Assembly: GCA_049518775.1 (NCBI GenBank)
Contig: JBEKRL010000004.1
Coordinates: 1-64,000 of the forward strand
Reading direction: 5' to 3'
DNA length: 64,000 bases
From: Bog-877 sp049518775
Lineage (GTDB): Bacteria; Chloroflexota; Dormibacteria; Aeolococcales; Bog-877
In this document: piece by piece, positions 42,227 to 51,933 of the stretch
Layout: each line of letters begins with the position of its first letter
Position numbering within the stretch: the stretch's first letter is position 1
Notes under the pieces: model-generated
Database searches by the model: none
Told to the model about the DNA's origin: nothing
The model's input: only the letters and a program-made list of their open reading frames with translations
Translations under genes and position numbers: made by a program

Positions 42227-43261
42227 TCAAACCAATTCCAGGATTGGCTCTCCCGGTTGGCTGTCCCGCACCTCTCCGATCAGCACCGCGGAGGGCAGCA
42301 ACTCGACGAGGTGGGCAGCGCGGTCGGCCCCGAGCGTGATCACCAGTCCTCCGCTGGTCTGAGCGTCGCAGGCCAGGATGAGCAGGGCATCGGGGACGTC
42401 AGCCGCGATTCGAGTAACGGTTCGGGCCAGCTCCAGATTGCGCCTGGTTCCTCCCGGGATGCGTCCCTGCGCGACCAGGTCGAGGGCACCCGGCAGCAGG
42501 GGAAGGTCTGCGGCTCTAACTGTGACTTGAACTGACGAAGCCCGGGCGAGGTTGTGGAGGTGGCCCAGGAGCCCGAAGCCGGTCACATCGGTGGCGGCGT
42601 TGGCGCCGGCCTCGACCATGGCCTGGGCCGCCGCCCGGTTGAGCTGGCGCATGGTGGCGACCGCACCTGCCAGGACCGTCGCTGCCACCTGCTGAGCCTT
42701 GTGAGCGTTGAGGATCACCCCCGTTCCCAACGGTTTGGTGAGGAAGACCAGGTCTCCGGCGCGAGCGGTGGCGTTGGTGATCATCCGGCGGGGATCGACC
42801 GAGCCCAGCACCGCGCATCCGAAGATCGGCTCGGGACTGCGGATGGAGTGGCCACCGGCGATCGCGCAGCCGGCTTCGGCCGCCACCTCCGCGCCCCCCT
42901 CGAGGATCTGCCGGAGGATCTGCCCGTCGAGGTTGGCCAGGTCGAAGCCCACCAGGTTCAGGAGCAGGAGGGGAGTGCCACCCATCGCGTAGATGTCGGA
43001 GAGGGCGTTGGCGGTGGCGATGCGACCGTAGTCGCGGGGATCGTCGACTGGGGGCGGGAAGAAGTCGGTGGTGGCGACCACGGCCAGGCTGTCGCCAACC
43101 CGGTATACGGCTGCATCGTCCATGGTCTCGGCCGAGACCAGCAGGTCGCCGCTCGCCGGGGAGGCGATCCCGGCCAGGATGGAGGCCAGGTCGGCCTGGG
43201 CGATCTTGGCGGAACACCCGCCCTGCCCGGTGAGCTCTGTCAGTCGCACGGATCCCGCCAC
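42227..43261 (-). CDS. selD: Selenide, water dikinase (selenophosphate synthetase)
   Basis: Selenide + ATP gives selenophosphate. The 344-aa protein has the catalytic pair in GGCSAKI (Cys16, Lys19; Cys, not Sec). DDAAVYRVGDSLAVVATTDF binds Mg-ATP, NALSDIYAMGGTPLLLLNLV and AGGHSIRSPEPIFG are family motifs, and TDVTGFGLLGHL lies at ~residue 220. With no selA, selB or selC in view and yqeB plus two Mo-hydroxylases nearby, its likely role is the labile selenium cofactor of SDMH enzymes. GTG 43261 is chosen for its GAAGGAG ribosome site. Confidence 0.95.
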   Translation of the reverse strand: MAGSVRLTELTGQGGCSAKIAQADLASILAGIASPASGDLLVSAETMDDAAVYRVGDSLAVVATTDFFPPPVDDPRDYGRIATANALSDIYAMGGTPLLLLNLVGFDLANLDGQILRQILEGGAEVAAEAGCAIAGGHSIRSPEPIFGCAVLGSVDPRRMITNATARAGDLVFLTKPLGTGVILNAHKAQQVAATVLAGAVATMRQLNRAAAQAMVEAGANAATDVTGFGLLGHLHNLARASSVQVTVRAADLPLLPGALDLVAQGRIPGGTRRNLELARTVTRIAADVPDALLILACDAQTSGGLVITLGADRAAHLVELLPSAVLIGEVRDSQPGEPILELV

Positions 43262-43314
43262 GCCATCTCCTTCACCCTCGCACAGGACGGCACCCGCAGC
43301 CGTGGCCCAACCGG

Positions 43315-44697
43315 CTACAGCACCGGCCAGCGTGGGCCGGGGTCGATTCCGGTGGACCGGTAGAGCCGCCCAGCTCGCTCCCGGGCCTGAGCCACCGCTC
43401 TCTCCTCGTCGATGGTGAGCAACCGCCCATCCCGGACCAGCCACCTGCCATCGACCATCACCGAGTCCACGTCAGCCCCGGTGGAGGCGTAGACCAGCGA
43501 GGAGACCGGGTTGAGGCCGGGCGCCATGTGGGCGCGCTCACGGTCGACGACCACCAGGTCAGCCTTCTTGCCCACCTCGAGCGAACCGATCTCGTGCTCC
43601 CAGCGCAGCGCCTTGGCTCCATTGATCGTGGCCATCTCCAGCACCGTCTCCGCGGGCACGACGGTGGGGTCCCGTGAGACCGCCTTGTGAACCAGGGCCG
43701 CCAGCTTCATCTCCGCGAGGAGGTCGTAGGTGTTGTTGCTGGGACCTCCGTCGCAGCCGAGGGCCACGTTCACCCCGGCTGCCAGCAGCTTGGGGACCGG
43801 GCAGACCCCCGAGCCCAGCTTGGAGTTGGAGGAGGGGTTGTGGGACACGCTGGTGCCGGTCTCGGCCAGGATGCGAATGTCCTGGTCATCGATCCACACC
43901 ATGTGCACCAGGACCACGTCAGGACCCACCAGGCCCACGCTGCGGGCGAACTCCACGGGAGACATCTGGTACGTCTGGCGCAGGAACTGGCGGTCCGCCT
44001 CGATCTCGGCCAGGTGCATGGTGATCTCCATGCCCCGGCTCCGGGCCTCGGACACCATCTCCCGGTAGAGCTCGGGAGACACCCCCCCCGGGGTCCGGGG
44101 GCCGAAACCGACGTGGATCCGGCCGTCGGCCGCCCCGTCCCAGCGGTCGAACATGTCGAGCGTGGTCAGCAGGCTCTCCTCGCGGGTCTCGCGCAGCCCC
44201 ATCGGCATGGCGTTGTCCTGGGTTGCGTAGGTGGCGATGTCCATCACCTTCTTGGTCAGGCAGGCGCGGATGCCGGTGTCGACGACCACTTGGGCCACTC
44301 CGTCGAAGCCGTACCGATGCGCCAGGCCCGACTCCAGAAACGTGGTGGTGCCGGACCTCAACATCTCGGCGATGCAGAGGCGGGCGCTGACCACGCCATC
44401 CTCGTGGTCATAACTGCCCTGCAGCACCCACACCCGCTCGCAGAGCCATTGGACCAGCGCCATGTCGTCAGCGCAATCGCGGATCATCGCCTGCGCTTCG
44501 TGGACGTGGGTGTCGACCAGCCCGGGGATGATCAGCTTGCCGGCGAGGTCGATCTGCTCCTCGTCAGGATAGGCGCGCAGAACCTCGTCGGCCGGGCCCA
44601 CCGCCGCGATGCGGTCCGCCCGCGCCACCAGCGCGCCGCGGCGAAAGATCCTGCGCCCGGGATCCACCGTGATGATCGTCGCCCCGTTCAAGAGCAT
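43315..44697 (-). CDS. Amidohydrolase of the SsnA/TrzA (ATZ) subgroup
   Basis: A 460-aa metal-dependent aminohydrolase/deaminase. The metal site begins DTHVHEAQAM (~residue 63), MHLAEIE and VHMVWID carry further histidines, and the Asp is in GCDGGPSNN (~308). This subgroup contains guanine deaminase, S-adenosylhomocysteine deaminase and chlorotriazine hydrolases. Here it probably deaminates or hydrolyses a purine ring or ring-opened product. It overlaps nothing; 64 bases separate it from ssnA upstream. ATG 44697. Confidence 0.85.
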   Translation of the reverse strand: MLLNGATIITVDPGRRIFRRGALVARADRIAAVGPADEVLRAYPDEEQIDLAGKLIIPGLVDTHVHEAQAMIRDCADDMALVQWLCERVWVLQGSYDHEDGVVSARLCIAEMLRSGTTTFLESGLAHRYGFDGVAQVVVDTGIRACLTKKVMDIATYATQDNAMPMGLRETREESLLTTLDMFDRWDGAADGRIHVGFGPRTPGGVSPELYREMVSEARSRGMEITMHLAEIEADRQFLRQTYQMSPVEFARSVGLVGPDVVLVHMVWIDDQDIRILAETGTSVSHNPSSNSKLGSGVCPVPKLLAAGVNVALGCDGGPSNNTYDLLAEMKLAALVHKAVSRDPTVVPAETVLEMATINGAKALRWEHEIGSLEVGKKADLVVVDRERAHMAPGLNPVSSLVYASTGADVDSVMVDGRWLVRDGRLLTIDEERAVAQARERAGRLYRSTGIDPGPRWPVL

Positions 44698-44761
44698 GCC
44701 CGACCTCCTGGCCGATTCGACCCGGGCGCGCGGATGGGCCCGGGGACGCCCCTGCCGCTGG

Positions 44762-46132
44762 TCAATCCATGACCGCCCGGTGCCACAGGGCACCGGCGCG
44801 CTCCCGGCTGCGGGCGGCGATCTCCTCCTCGTCGAGGCCGACCAGCTCCCGCCGTCGCATCAGCCACCGCCCCGCCACCATCGTGTCGGAGACCTGGCAG
44901 CCATCCGCTCCGGCGACGATATGTCCGCCCACGTTGCTGGCGGTGAGCGGCGTGGGCGCCCGGTAATCCAGGAGCACCAGGTCCGCTGGTCCTCCCACCC
45001 GCAGCTGCCCCAGCGGCCCCAGTTGGGGGACGAAGGGAGCGAAGAGCGAGTCGCAGATCCGCCCGCCGCCGGAGAAGGCGAGCGCCACCACCTCATCCGG
45101 CGGCAGCAGCCGGGGATCCCGGCCGGTCAGCCGGGCCTGTGACTGAGCGGCGCGCATCTCCTCGAACATGTTCATGCTGACGCCGTCGGTGCCCAGCCCG
45201 ATCGTCACCCCGGCCTGGCGGAGCGCGGTGATGGGGGCGCTGCCCACCGCGTTGCCCATGTTGGAGCGGGGGTTGTGCGCGACCGCCACCCCGGCCTGGG
45301 CCAGCTCGGCGATCTCGCGGCCGTCGACGTGGACGCAGTGGGCGGCGAGCGACCCGGGGCCCAGCACGCCGTGGGCTACCAGGTGCGGTACGACGCGACT
45401 GGCGAAGCGACGCTGACAGTCCTCCTGATCGACCGGGCCCTCGGCGACATGCACGTGGCAGCCCACCCCCTGCGCCGCGCCCAGGTCAGCGCAGGCGGAC
45501 AGGGTCGCGGGGCTCAGGGTGAATGAGGCATGCAGCCCCACGGCCGCGGCCAGGCGGCCCCCCGGAGCGGCGGTTGGGGAGCGCAGGGAACTAATGAAAC
45601 GCGCGTTCTCACGGATCCCCGCCTCGGTGTCGGCCGTGCCGTTGCGCTCCGACACCTCGTAGGCGAGGCACGCGCGCAGCCCCGAGGCCTCCACCGCGGT
45701 GGCGATCACGTCCAGGCTGCCGTCCACGCAGGATGGGCTGGCATGGTGGTCGACCAGGGTGGTGACGCCGTGCCGAATCGCGTCGACCAGACTCACCTCG
45801 GCGCTGGAGGCGATGTCCGCCGGGGTGAGGAGGCGGTCCAAGCGCCACCACAGCCCTTCCAGGATCTCCTGGAAATCCCGCGGCGGGTCCCCGGGAAGGG
45901 CCATGCCGCGGGCGAACGCGGAGTACAGATGGGTGTGCGTGCAGAGCATCCCCGGCAGGCACAGGCCGCCCTCCGCATCCACCAGCTCGGCCTCCGGATG
46001 TTCGGCCGTCAGTGAGCTCGAACCGATGGCCCCGATCCGGCCATCCGCCACCAGGATCGCCCCGGTCTCCACCAGGGGGGCGCGCTCGTCCATGGTCACC
46101 ACGGTGGCATTGGCGATGCAGATCGGCTTCAC
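44762..46132 (-). CDS. ssnA: SsnA-type aminohydrolase
   Basis: A 456-aa amidohydrolase whose landmarks match E. coli SsnA: CTHTHLYSAFARGM (~residue 66), LWWRLDRLLTPADI, VDHHASPSCVDGSL, HNPRSNMGNAVG and LGTDGVSMNMFEEMR, then GHIVAG near the C-terminus. SsnA is encoded with xdhD, ygeX, ygeW and hyuA in the purine/uric-acid degradation cluster, where it is thought to hydrolyse a ring intermediate. GTG 46132 is chosen; the ~94 residues upstream in frame are low-complexity. Confidence 0.92.
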   Translation of the reverse strand: MKPICIANATVVTMDERAPLVETGAILVADGRIGAIGSSSLTAEHPEAELVDAEGGLCLPGMLCTHTHLYSAFARGMALPGDPPRDFQEILEGLWWRLDRLLTPADIASSAEVSLVDAIRHGVTTLVDHHASPSCVDGSLDVIATAVEASGLRACLAYEVSERNGTADTEAGIRENARFISSLRSPTAAPGGRLAAAVGLHASFTLSPATLSACADLGAAQGVGCHVHVAEGPVDQEDCQRRFASRVVPHLVAHGVLGPGSLAAHCVHVDGREIAELAQAGVAVAHNPRSNMGNAVGSAPITALRQAGVTIGLGTDGVSMNMFEEMRAAQSQARLTGRDPRLLPPDEVVALAFSGGGRICDSLFAPFVPQLGPLGQLRVGGPADLVLLDYRAPTPLTASNVGGHIVAGADGCQVSDTMVAGRWLMRRRELVGLDEEEIAARSRERAGALWHRAVMD

Positions 46133-46358
46133 CGCGGCCCCCTGGGGATCGTGACCGGAGATCGCAGGGGTGGCGGAGGAGCGGGCCAGCGGGTGTCGAC
46201 CTGGTCGCAGGAAGATGCGGCAGACCGCGCCGGCCGCCCCTCCCCCTCCCGGCTGGAAGCGGTTGGCGCTGCCCTTGTCCAGGCTGCAGCGGGCGGCGCC
46301 CCGCGATGGAGCCGGACGGGCTCCACCGCCTCCTGGCGGCGTATGTCGCGGTCCGAAC

Positions 46359-47411
46359 TCATGGCGCCGGGTTCGCCTGACCGCCGGCCCCGGAACCGGG
46401 GGTGACACCCTCAAGGCCGCCGGCGAAGAGGTCGATCATGGCCCGAACGTCCGGACCCAGCGGGTACAGCACCGGGCAGGTGCAGCCGCTGGCGACGTAC
46501 TCGGCAACCTTGGCCCGGCACTCGTCGGGCGTCCCGGAGGCGCTGAGCATCTGCACCACGTCATCGGGCACCAGGTGGGCGGCCTCCACCACCTCCGCAT
46601 GGGTGGCCGGCCAGTGCAGCACCGCGGCGATGCGGTCGAGCAGGTCCTGGGGTACGCCCGACGCCTTCATGAGATGGGGCTGCTGGCCCAGGTACTGGGT
46701 GATCAGCAGGCGCGCCGCATCCAGCGCCACCCGGCGGTCCCGGTCCAAGGAGCAGATGACCAGCTGGGGACGGTCGACGTCCACGACCCCGCGGCCGGCC
46801 CGCGCCGCCCCTTGTTGCAACTGCTCCAGCGCCTGGCGGGTGTAGCCGGGTGACACCAGATAGTTGAGCAGGACCCCATCAGCTATCTCCCCCGCCAGCT
46901 CCATCATCCGCGGCCCGGTGGCGCCGATGTAGATCGGTACCGCCTTGGGTCGCCGCTCCTGATGCACGTAGTCCAGCTCCACCGCGTCGAGGTGGACGAA
47001 CTCTCCCTGGAAGGTCACCGACCCGCCCGCCAGCAGAGCTCGGACCGTGGTCACCGTCTCTCTCATGGCGACCACCGGCCGGGAGCGCTGGATGCCGACG
47101 CGGCTGGCCAGGGGGTCCCACCAGTCACCGATCCCGAGCATGACCCGACCCGGCGCCAGGTCGTCCAGGGTGGAGAAGGTGGAAGCCAGCAGCGCGGTGT
47201 TGCGCGTCCACCGGTTGACCACGCCGCTGCCCACCAGGATCCGCTCGGTCGCGGTGAGGAACGCGGCCATGGGTACCGTCGCCTCCCGGGCCAGCCGGCT
47301 CTCGGCCTGCCATACCGCGGAGAAGCCATTGGCTTCGGCGTACTGGGCCAGGGTGATCCCCTGGCGCACGGAGTGGGCGTCCTGAAGGTAGAGGGCGACG
47401 GGGACGGTCAC
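46359..47411 (-). CDS. LLM-class flavin/F420-dependent oxidoreductase
   Basis: A 350-aa TIM-barrel oxidoreductase of the luciferase-like family, closest in style to F420-dependent methylene-H4MPT reductase-like enzymes. Motifs are GSGVVNRWTRNTALLASTFS (~residues 61-80), MLGIGDWWDPLASRVG and VPIYIGATGPRMMELAGEIA (~160). It cannot be told whether FMN or F420 is the cofactor. Its place between ssnA and the diaminopropionate lyase suggests a redox step in the pathway, possibly filling the slot of ygfK. GTG 47411. Confidence 0.82.
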   Translation of the reverse strand: MTVPVALYLQDAHSVRQGITLAQYAEANGFSAVWQAESRLAREATVPMAAFLTATERILVGSGVVNRWTRNTALLASTFSTLDDLAPGRVMLGIGDWWDPLASRVGIQRSRPVVAMRETVTTVRALLAGGSVTFQGEFVHLDAVELDYVHQERRPKAVPIYIGATGPRMMELAGEIADGVLLNYLVSPGYTRQALEQLQQGAARAGRGVVDVDRPQLVICSLDRDRRVALDAARLLITQYLGQQPHLMKASGVPQDLLDRIAAVLHWPATHAEVVEAAHLVPDDVVQMLSASGTPDECRAKVAEYVASGCTCPVLYPLGPDVRAMIDLFAGGLEGVTPGSGAGGQANPAP

Positions 47412-47600
47412 GACCGCTTCCCCCTACGCGGGCGCTGGCCCGGCCGGCGGCGGCCGCCGAGTGGCTCTGGGGATCCGTGGTGGTGCCCGCCGGCACCACC
47501 GAGAGATTGGGTGTCTGATCTCATGAAATGCACCTTCTTGGGACGCGCCGACGGTTCCGGTCGCCAATTGTGCGGATGGGTCGCACCGTCCTTGCTTCTC

Positions 47601-48746
47601 CTAGTTCCCCGGGCTGTCTCCGACCACCGCCCGGTAGCCGGCCGGATCGGTGGCCCCCTCGGTGTTCACGATCAGCACCCGCGCCTTCCGGCCCAGGCCC
47701 AGCGCCAGGCGGGCCTGCCGCTGCTCTGCCAGAGCCAGCAGTCCCGCCACGCCCGCGGCGCCTGACTCCCCGGATTCGACGCCGGCGGCCGCCAGATCGC
47801 GCATCGCCTTCCGGGCCCACTCATCATCGATGGCGCAGAAGACGGTGGCGAGCGCCTGGACGTAGGGCCAGGCCACCAGGGACGGTGTTCCGCAGTTCAA
47901 ACCGGCCATGATCGAGTCCTGGGTGGCATCGACACTGGTGCGCCGGCCCGCGCGTGCCGAGGCCAGGCAGCAGGCGGCGGTCAGGGGCTCGACGACGGCC
48001 ATTCGAGGCGGCCGGGGGACGCTCAGGTAGTACCTGGCGGCCGCCCCGGCCAGGGCCCCGACGCCCGCCTGGATCAGCACCACGTCCACCGGTCCGGGAA
48101 GCTGGTCGGCGCACTCCGCAAAGATGGTCTGGTAGCCATCCATGACCCAGCCGGGGACGGTCACGTCCGTCCCGATGGCCACGTCGACCACCAGCAGCCA
48201 TCCCTGGCTCGCGGCGGCGGCGGTGGCGGCCTCCACCGCCTGGTCGAAGGTGCCCGGTTCCACCCGCACCAGCGCGCCCTCGCCCTCGAGGGCCTCGATC
48301 CGGGCGGGTACGGTCTCGTCGGGGACATACACGACCGCGTTCAGGCCGAGCTCGCGAGCCATGTGAGCCACGCCTCGGCCGTGGTTGCCGTCGGTGGCGG
48401 TGACCAGGGTGAGGTCGCCCATGCCGGCGGCCGCCGCCTGCAGCTGGGCCCAGCCCGATCCGGCGAAGGGCAGGCCCGCTCGTCCCAGGATCAACCGGTT
48501 GACGGCCCAGGAGCCACCCAGGATCTTGAAGGAGGGGAGGCCGAGGCGCTCGCTCTCGTCCTTGATCCAGAGCTCGCCAACTCCGAGCTCCTCCGCAAGC
48601 TTGGGGAGGAGGTGCACGGGCGTGGGCGCGTAGCCCGGGATGGTGCGGTGGAAGGGCCTCGGATCCTGGACACCCTCGACGGGCTCGCTCGGACGCGGTC
48701 CCGCGTCCAGCACCAGCACCTCCGGGGGGGTGGCCGCAGGACTCAT
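47601..48746 (-). CDS. ygeX: 2,3-diaminopropionate ammonia-lyase (YgeX-like)
   Basis: 2,3-diaminopropionate gives pyruvate + 2 NH3. The 381-aa fold-type II PLP enzyme has its lysine in LPSFKILGGSWAV (~residue 73), the ATDGNHGRGVAHMARELGL segment (~115), PGWVMDGYQTIF, QAGVGALAGA and MAGLNCGTPS (~280), all characteristic of diaminopropionate lyases. YgeX is a core member of anaerobic purine-degradation clusters, supplying pyruvate from the ring carbon skeleton. ATG 48746. Gaps of ~190 and ~220 bases flank it. Confidence 0.9.
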   Translation of the reverse strand: MSPAATPPEVLVLDAGPRPSEPVEGVQDPRPFHRTIPGYAPTPVHLLPKLAEELGVGELWIKDESERLGLPSFKILGGSWAVNRLILGRAGLPFAGSGWAQLQAAAAGMGDLTLVTATDGNHGRGVAHMARELGLNAVVYVPDETVPARIEALEGEGALVRVEPGTFDQAVEAATAAAASQGWLLVVDVAIGTDVTVPGWVMDGYQTIFAECADQLPGPVDVVLIQAGVGALAGAAARYYLSVPRPPRMAVVEPLTAACCLASARAGRRTSVDATQDSIMAGLNCGTPSLVAWPYVQALATVFCAIDDEWARKAMRDLAAAGVESGESGAAGVAGLLALAEQRQARLALGLGRKARVLIVNTEGATDPAGYRAVVGDSPGN

Positions 48747-48963
48747 GCGCGCGCGCTCCCCGGCTCCACCTGAAGCGGAGCCTCCTCAGCCTGCCCAGCC
48801 TCCGGGCTCACCGGCCGGCCGCCCCCGCCACCCTTCGTCCCTCCCCCGGAGCGCTGGGCCGCTCGCGTAGGTCCGGTGGGCGCGCCGAGAAGCCATGCCC
48901 TGTCCAGGCCACCGGATCAAGATGGCCGTCCGCACCCACTGCCGCGGCTGTCAACCGCACCCG

Positions 48964-51933
48964 CTACCCGTCCTCGCCGGCGGGCGCCGCGGCCGCGCTC
49001 TGGAGCGCAGCCCACACCCGCGGTGGGGTGAGCGGGATCTGGCGGATGCGGACGCCAGTGGCATCAGCCACCGCATTCGCCACCGCCGGGGCCACCCCGT
49101 CCAACGGGATCTCGGCGACCGCCTTGGCCCCGTAGGGACCGAAGGGGTCATGGGTCTCGACCAGATAGGTATCCATCGAGGGCATGTCCTGGGCGCCGAA
49201 GATCCGGTACTCGGCCAGATCGGTGGTCAGCAGTCGGCCGGCGCCGTCGTAGAGCATCTCCTCGCTGACGGCGTAGCCGAGCGCCTGGGTGACGCCGCCG
49301 TCCACTTGGCCCTCGGCGGTGGCCGGGTTGATGGCGCGCCCGCAGTCGACCGCGGACACCACCCGCAGGACCGTCACCGCCCCGGTCTCGGTGTCGACCT
49401 CGACCTCAACGAACTGGGCCGCGAACGGCGGCGGCGAGTTGTTGCTCATGTAGGAGGCGGTGGCCATGATCTGATGCTGGTCCTCGACGTGCAGGGAGTG
49501 CAGCGCGACCTCTGAGACACTGACCCCCGGCCCTTCCGGGCTGCTCACGATCCGGTTGGCGCACTGCAGCCGGTCCGGGGCAGTGCCGAGCATGGCGCCG
49601 GCCACCGCGAGGATCTGCGTCCGCGCCCGTTCCGCCGCCAGCTTCACCGCTCCGCCGGAGATGTAGGTGGTGCTGGAGGCGTAGGCCCCGGTGTCGAAGG
49701 GGGTGAAGTCGGTGTCGGAGGAATGGATGATGATGTCCTCGAGCGGGACCCCGAGAACCTCGGCGGCGATCTGGGCCAGCACCGTGTCGGATCCGGTGCC
49801 GAGATCGGTCGCCCCCACCAGCAGGTTGAAGGACCCGTCGTCGTTGAGCTTGATGCTGGCGGCACCCATGTCCAGGCCGGCGATGGCGGTCCCGTGCATG
49901 GCGATCGCCATGCCGATCCCGCGTCGGAGGGGCCCGCGATCGGCTCCCTTCCGCCTGCGCTCCCAGCCGATCGCCGCCGCCCCCTTCTCCATGCAGTCCA
50001 CCAGCCCACAGCTCTCGATGATCTGAGGCAGGCCCTCCTTGCCCTCGCCGAGCGCCTCCGCCAGGATGTTCTGGTCCCCCACGCGCACGCAGTTCTGGAG
50101 GCGCAGGACCAGCGGATCCATTCCCAGGCGGCGCGCCACCTCATCGATCTGGCTCTCCAGGGCGAAGAAACCCTGGGGCGCGCCGTAGCCCCGAAAAGCA
50201 CCGGCGGGGGGAAGGTTGGTGTACACGACGTCGGCCACGAAGCGCACGTTGGGGACTCGGTAGATGGGAAGCGACTTGGAGCCGGTGTTGCCCTGCACGG
50301 TGAGGGCGTGAGTCCCGTAGGCGCCGGTGTTGCCGAGGACGTACATGTCGTTGGCCACGATGGTGCCGTCGCGGTTGGCCCCGGTGCGCAGGCGGATGCG
50401 CTGCGGGTGGCGCGAGCGGCTGCTGCGGAACTCCTCAGCCCTGGTGTACTCGAGCCGCACCGGCCGGTTGGTCGCCATGGTCAGGTGGGCGCAGATGTCC
50501 TCGATCAGCACCTCCTGCTTGACCCCGAAGCCACCGCCGATCCGTGGCTTGATGACCCTGATCCGCCGCGGTGGCAGGCCGATCACGGGCGCGATGATGC
50601 GGCGGACGTGGTAGGGCACCTGGGTGCTGGTGCGCACCACCATGCGCTCATCCTCATCCCAGTAGGTGATGACGATGTGATTCTCCAGGGGAGTCTGCTG
50701 TACCTGGGGCACCAGGTACTCCGCCTCGACCACCAGGTCGGCCTCCGCCAGCGCCTTCTCCACATCCCCCACCTCGGCCTCGATGCGGGCGGCGAGGTTC
50801 CGGTCTCGGTCCTCGATGTGATAGGCCTCCGGCTCGGGATGGATGCAGGGCGCCCCGGGCCGCATCGCCTCTTGCGGATCCAGGACTGCGGGCAGGATCT
50901 CGTAGTCCACCTCTATCAGCTGGAGCGCCCGCTCGGCGATCTCCTCGGTGTCGGCGGCGACCGCGGCGACGCGATCTCCGACGAACCGGACCACCGAGTC
51001 CAGGCTGAACTGGTCATGAGGGCCCGGTTCGGGCCAGGACTGGCCCGCAGAGGTGTACACGACGCGGGGCAGGTCCGCGTAGGTGAGCACGGCGTGGACG
51101 CCGGGCAGGCCCCGGGCGGCGCTGACGTCGATTCGGCGCAGGCGCGCGTGGGCATGGGGGCTGGTCAACAGCTTGGCGTGGAGCAGGCCCCGGAGCTCGA
51201 CGTCGTCCACGAAGCTGGGACTGCCCGCGGTCAGCTTGGGGGCGTCGACCTTGCGCTCGCGCTTTCCCACCACCTGCAGCTGCTCGGCCGGACGGGCCGG
51301 GGGCGCGCCCGACTCCGGCTGCCGGTTGCGGCCCTGTCGGTCGCCCGGCCCGGTGGAGCCGTCATCCCCGTCATCCCCGCCGTCCGGCTGCCGCGGATCG
51401 GCGATACGGGGAGCCCACGGGTGCCCCGCATCCAGTGGCCTGAGGGCACCTGGCGGCCCCGCGCCGGGAGCATCTCCCCGCATCACCGCCGCCGCCTGGA
51501 GAATCGCCTCAACCGGCTTGAGGTAGCCGGTGCACCGGCAGAGGTTGCCTGACAGGGCGTCCCGGACCTCGGCCTCGGAGGGGTTGGGCTCGCGGTCCAG
51601 CAGGGCCTTGGCCCCGAGGACCATCCCGGGGATGCAGAAGCCGCACTGCACCGAGCCGTTGTCCACCAGAGCTTGCTGGATCGGGGTCAGCCCCGTGGAC
51701 CGTCCCAGGCCCTCGACCGTGGTCAACCGGCGCCCCTGGGCCTGGGCCGCCAGCATGACGCAGGTCACGCGCGGCACCCCGTCGACGAGGACGGTGCACA
51801 CACCGCACTCCCCGGTCTCGCATCCGTGCTTGACACTGAAGACGCCGGCGGAGCGCAGAGCCTTTAGCAGGGAGGTGTTGGGGGCGACCTCGAGCTCCAG
51901 GGAGCTGCCATTGAGCTCGCAGCGGAGCTTCAT
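48964..51933 (-). CDS. xdhD: Fused [2Fe-2S]-molybdopterin hydroxylase (XdhD-like)
   Basis: A 989-aa purine hydroxylase subunit. Residues ~1-155 are the ferredoxin part with cluster motifs CETGECGVC...C (~38-60) and CGFCIPG/CRCTGY (~98-134). Residues ~175-215 are an acidic Gly/Asp linker. Residues ~220-980 are the molybdopterin domain (RIGGGFGVKQE, AFRGYGAPQGFF, and GAKAVAEIP with the catalytic Glu). E. coli XdhD has the same fusion. With selD and yqeB present it may carry a selenido-Mo centre. ATG 51933 overlaps the FAD-subunit stop by 4 bases. Confidence 0.92.
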   Translation of the reverse strand: MKLRCELNGSSLELEVAPNTSLLKALRSAGVFSVKHGCETGECGVCTVLVDGVPRVTCVMLAAQAQGRRLTTVEGLGRSTGLTPIQQALVDNGSVQCGFCIPGMVLGAKALLDREPNPSEAEVRDALSGNLCRCTGYLKPVEAILQAAAVMRGDAPGAGPPGALRPLDAGHPWAPRIADPRQPDGGDDGDDGSTGPGDRQGRNRQPESGAPPARPAEQLQVVGKRERKVDAPKLTAGSPSFVDDVELRGLLHAKLLTSPHAHARLRRIDVSAARGLPGVHAVLTYADLPRVVYTSAGQSWPEPGPHDQFSLDSVVRFVGDRVAAVAADTEEIAERALQLIEVDYEILPAVLDPQEAMRPGAPCIHPEPEAYHIEDRDRNLAARIEAEVGDVEKALAEADLVVEAEYLVPQVQQTPLENHIVITYWDEDERMVVRTSTQVPYHVRRIIAPVIGLPPRRIRVIKPRIGGGFGVKQEVLIEDICAHLTMATNRPVRLEYTRAEEFRSSRSRHPQRIRLRTGANRDGTIVANDMYVLGNTGAYGTHALTVQGNTGSKSLPIYRVPNVRFVADVVYTNLPPAGAFRGYGAPQGFFALESQIDEVARRLGMDPLVLRLQNCVRVGDQNILAEALGEGKEGLPQIIESCGLVDCMEKGAAAIGWERRRKGADRGPLRRGIGMAIAMHGTAIAGLDMGAASIKLNDDGSFNLLVGATDLGTGSDTVLAQIAAEVLGVPLEDIIIHSSDTDFTPFDTGAYASSTTYISGGAVKLAAERARTQILAVAGAMLGTAPDRLQCANRIVSSPEGPGVSVSEVALHSLHVEDQHQIMATASYMSNNSPPPFAAQFVEVEVDTETGAVTVLRVVSAVDCGRAINPATAEGQVDGGVTQALGYAVSEEMLYDGAGRLLTTDLAEYRIFGAQDMPSMDTYLVETHDPFGPYGAKAVAEIPLDGVAPAVANAVADATGVRIRQIPLTPPRVWAALQSAAAAPAGEDG

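Noticed and set aside
35747..48746. A classical aerobic uricase-allantoinase-allantoicase route
   Set aside because: No uricase, allantoinase-specific or allantoicase gene is present. The hydantoinase, YgeX, YgeW and SsnA set points to the anaerobic-type reductive/hydrolytic pathway.
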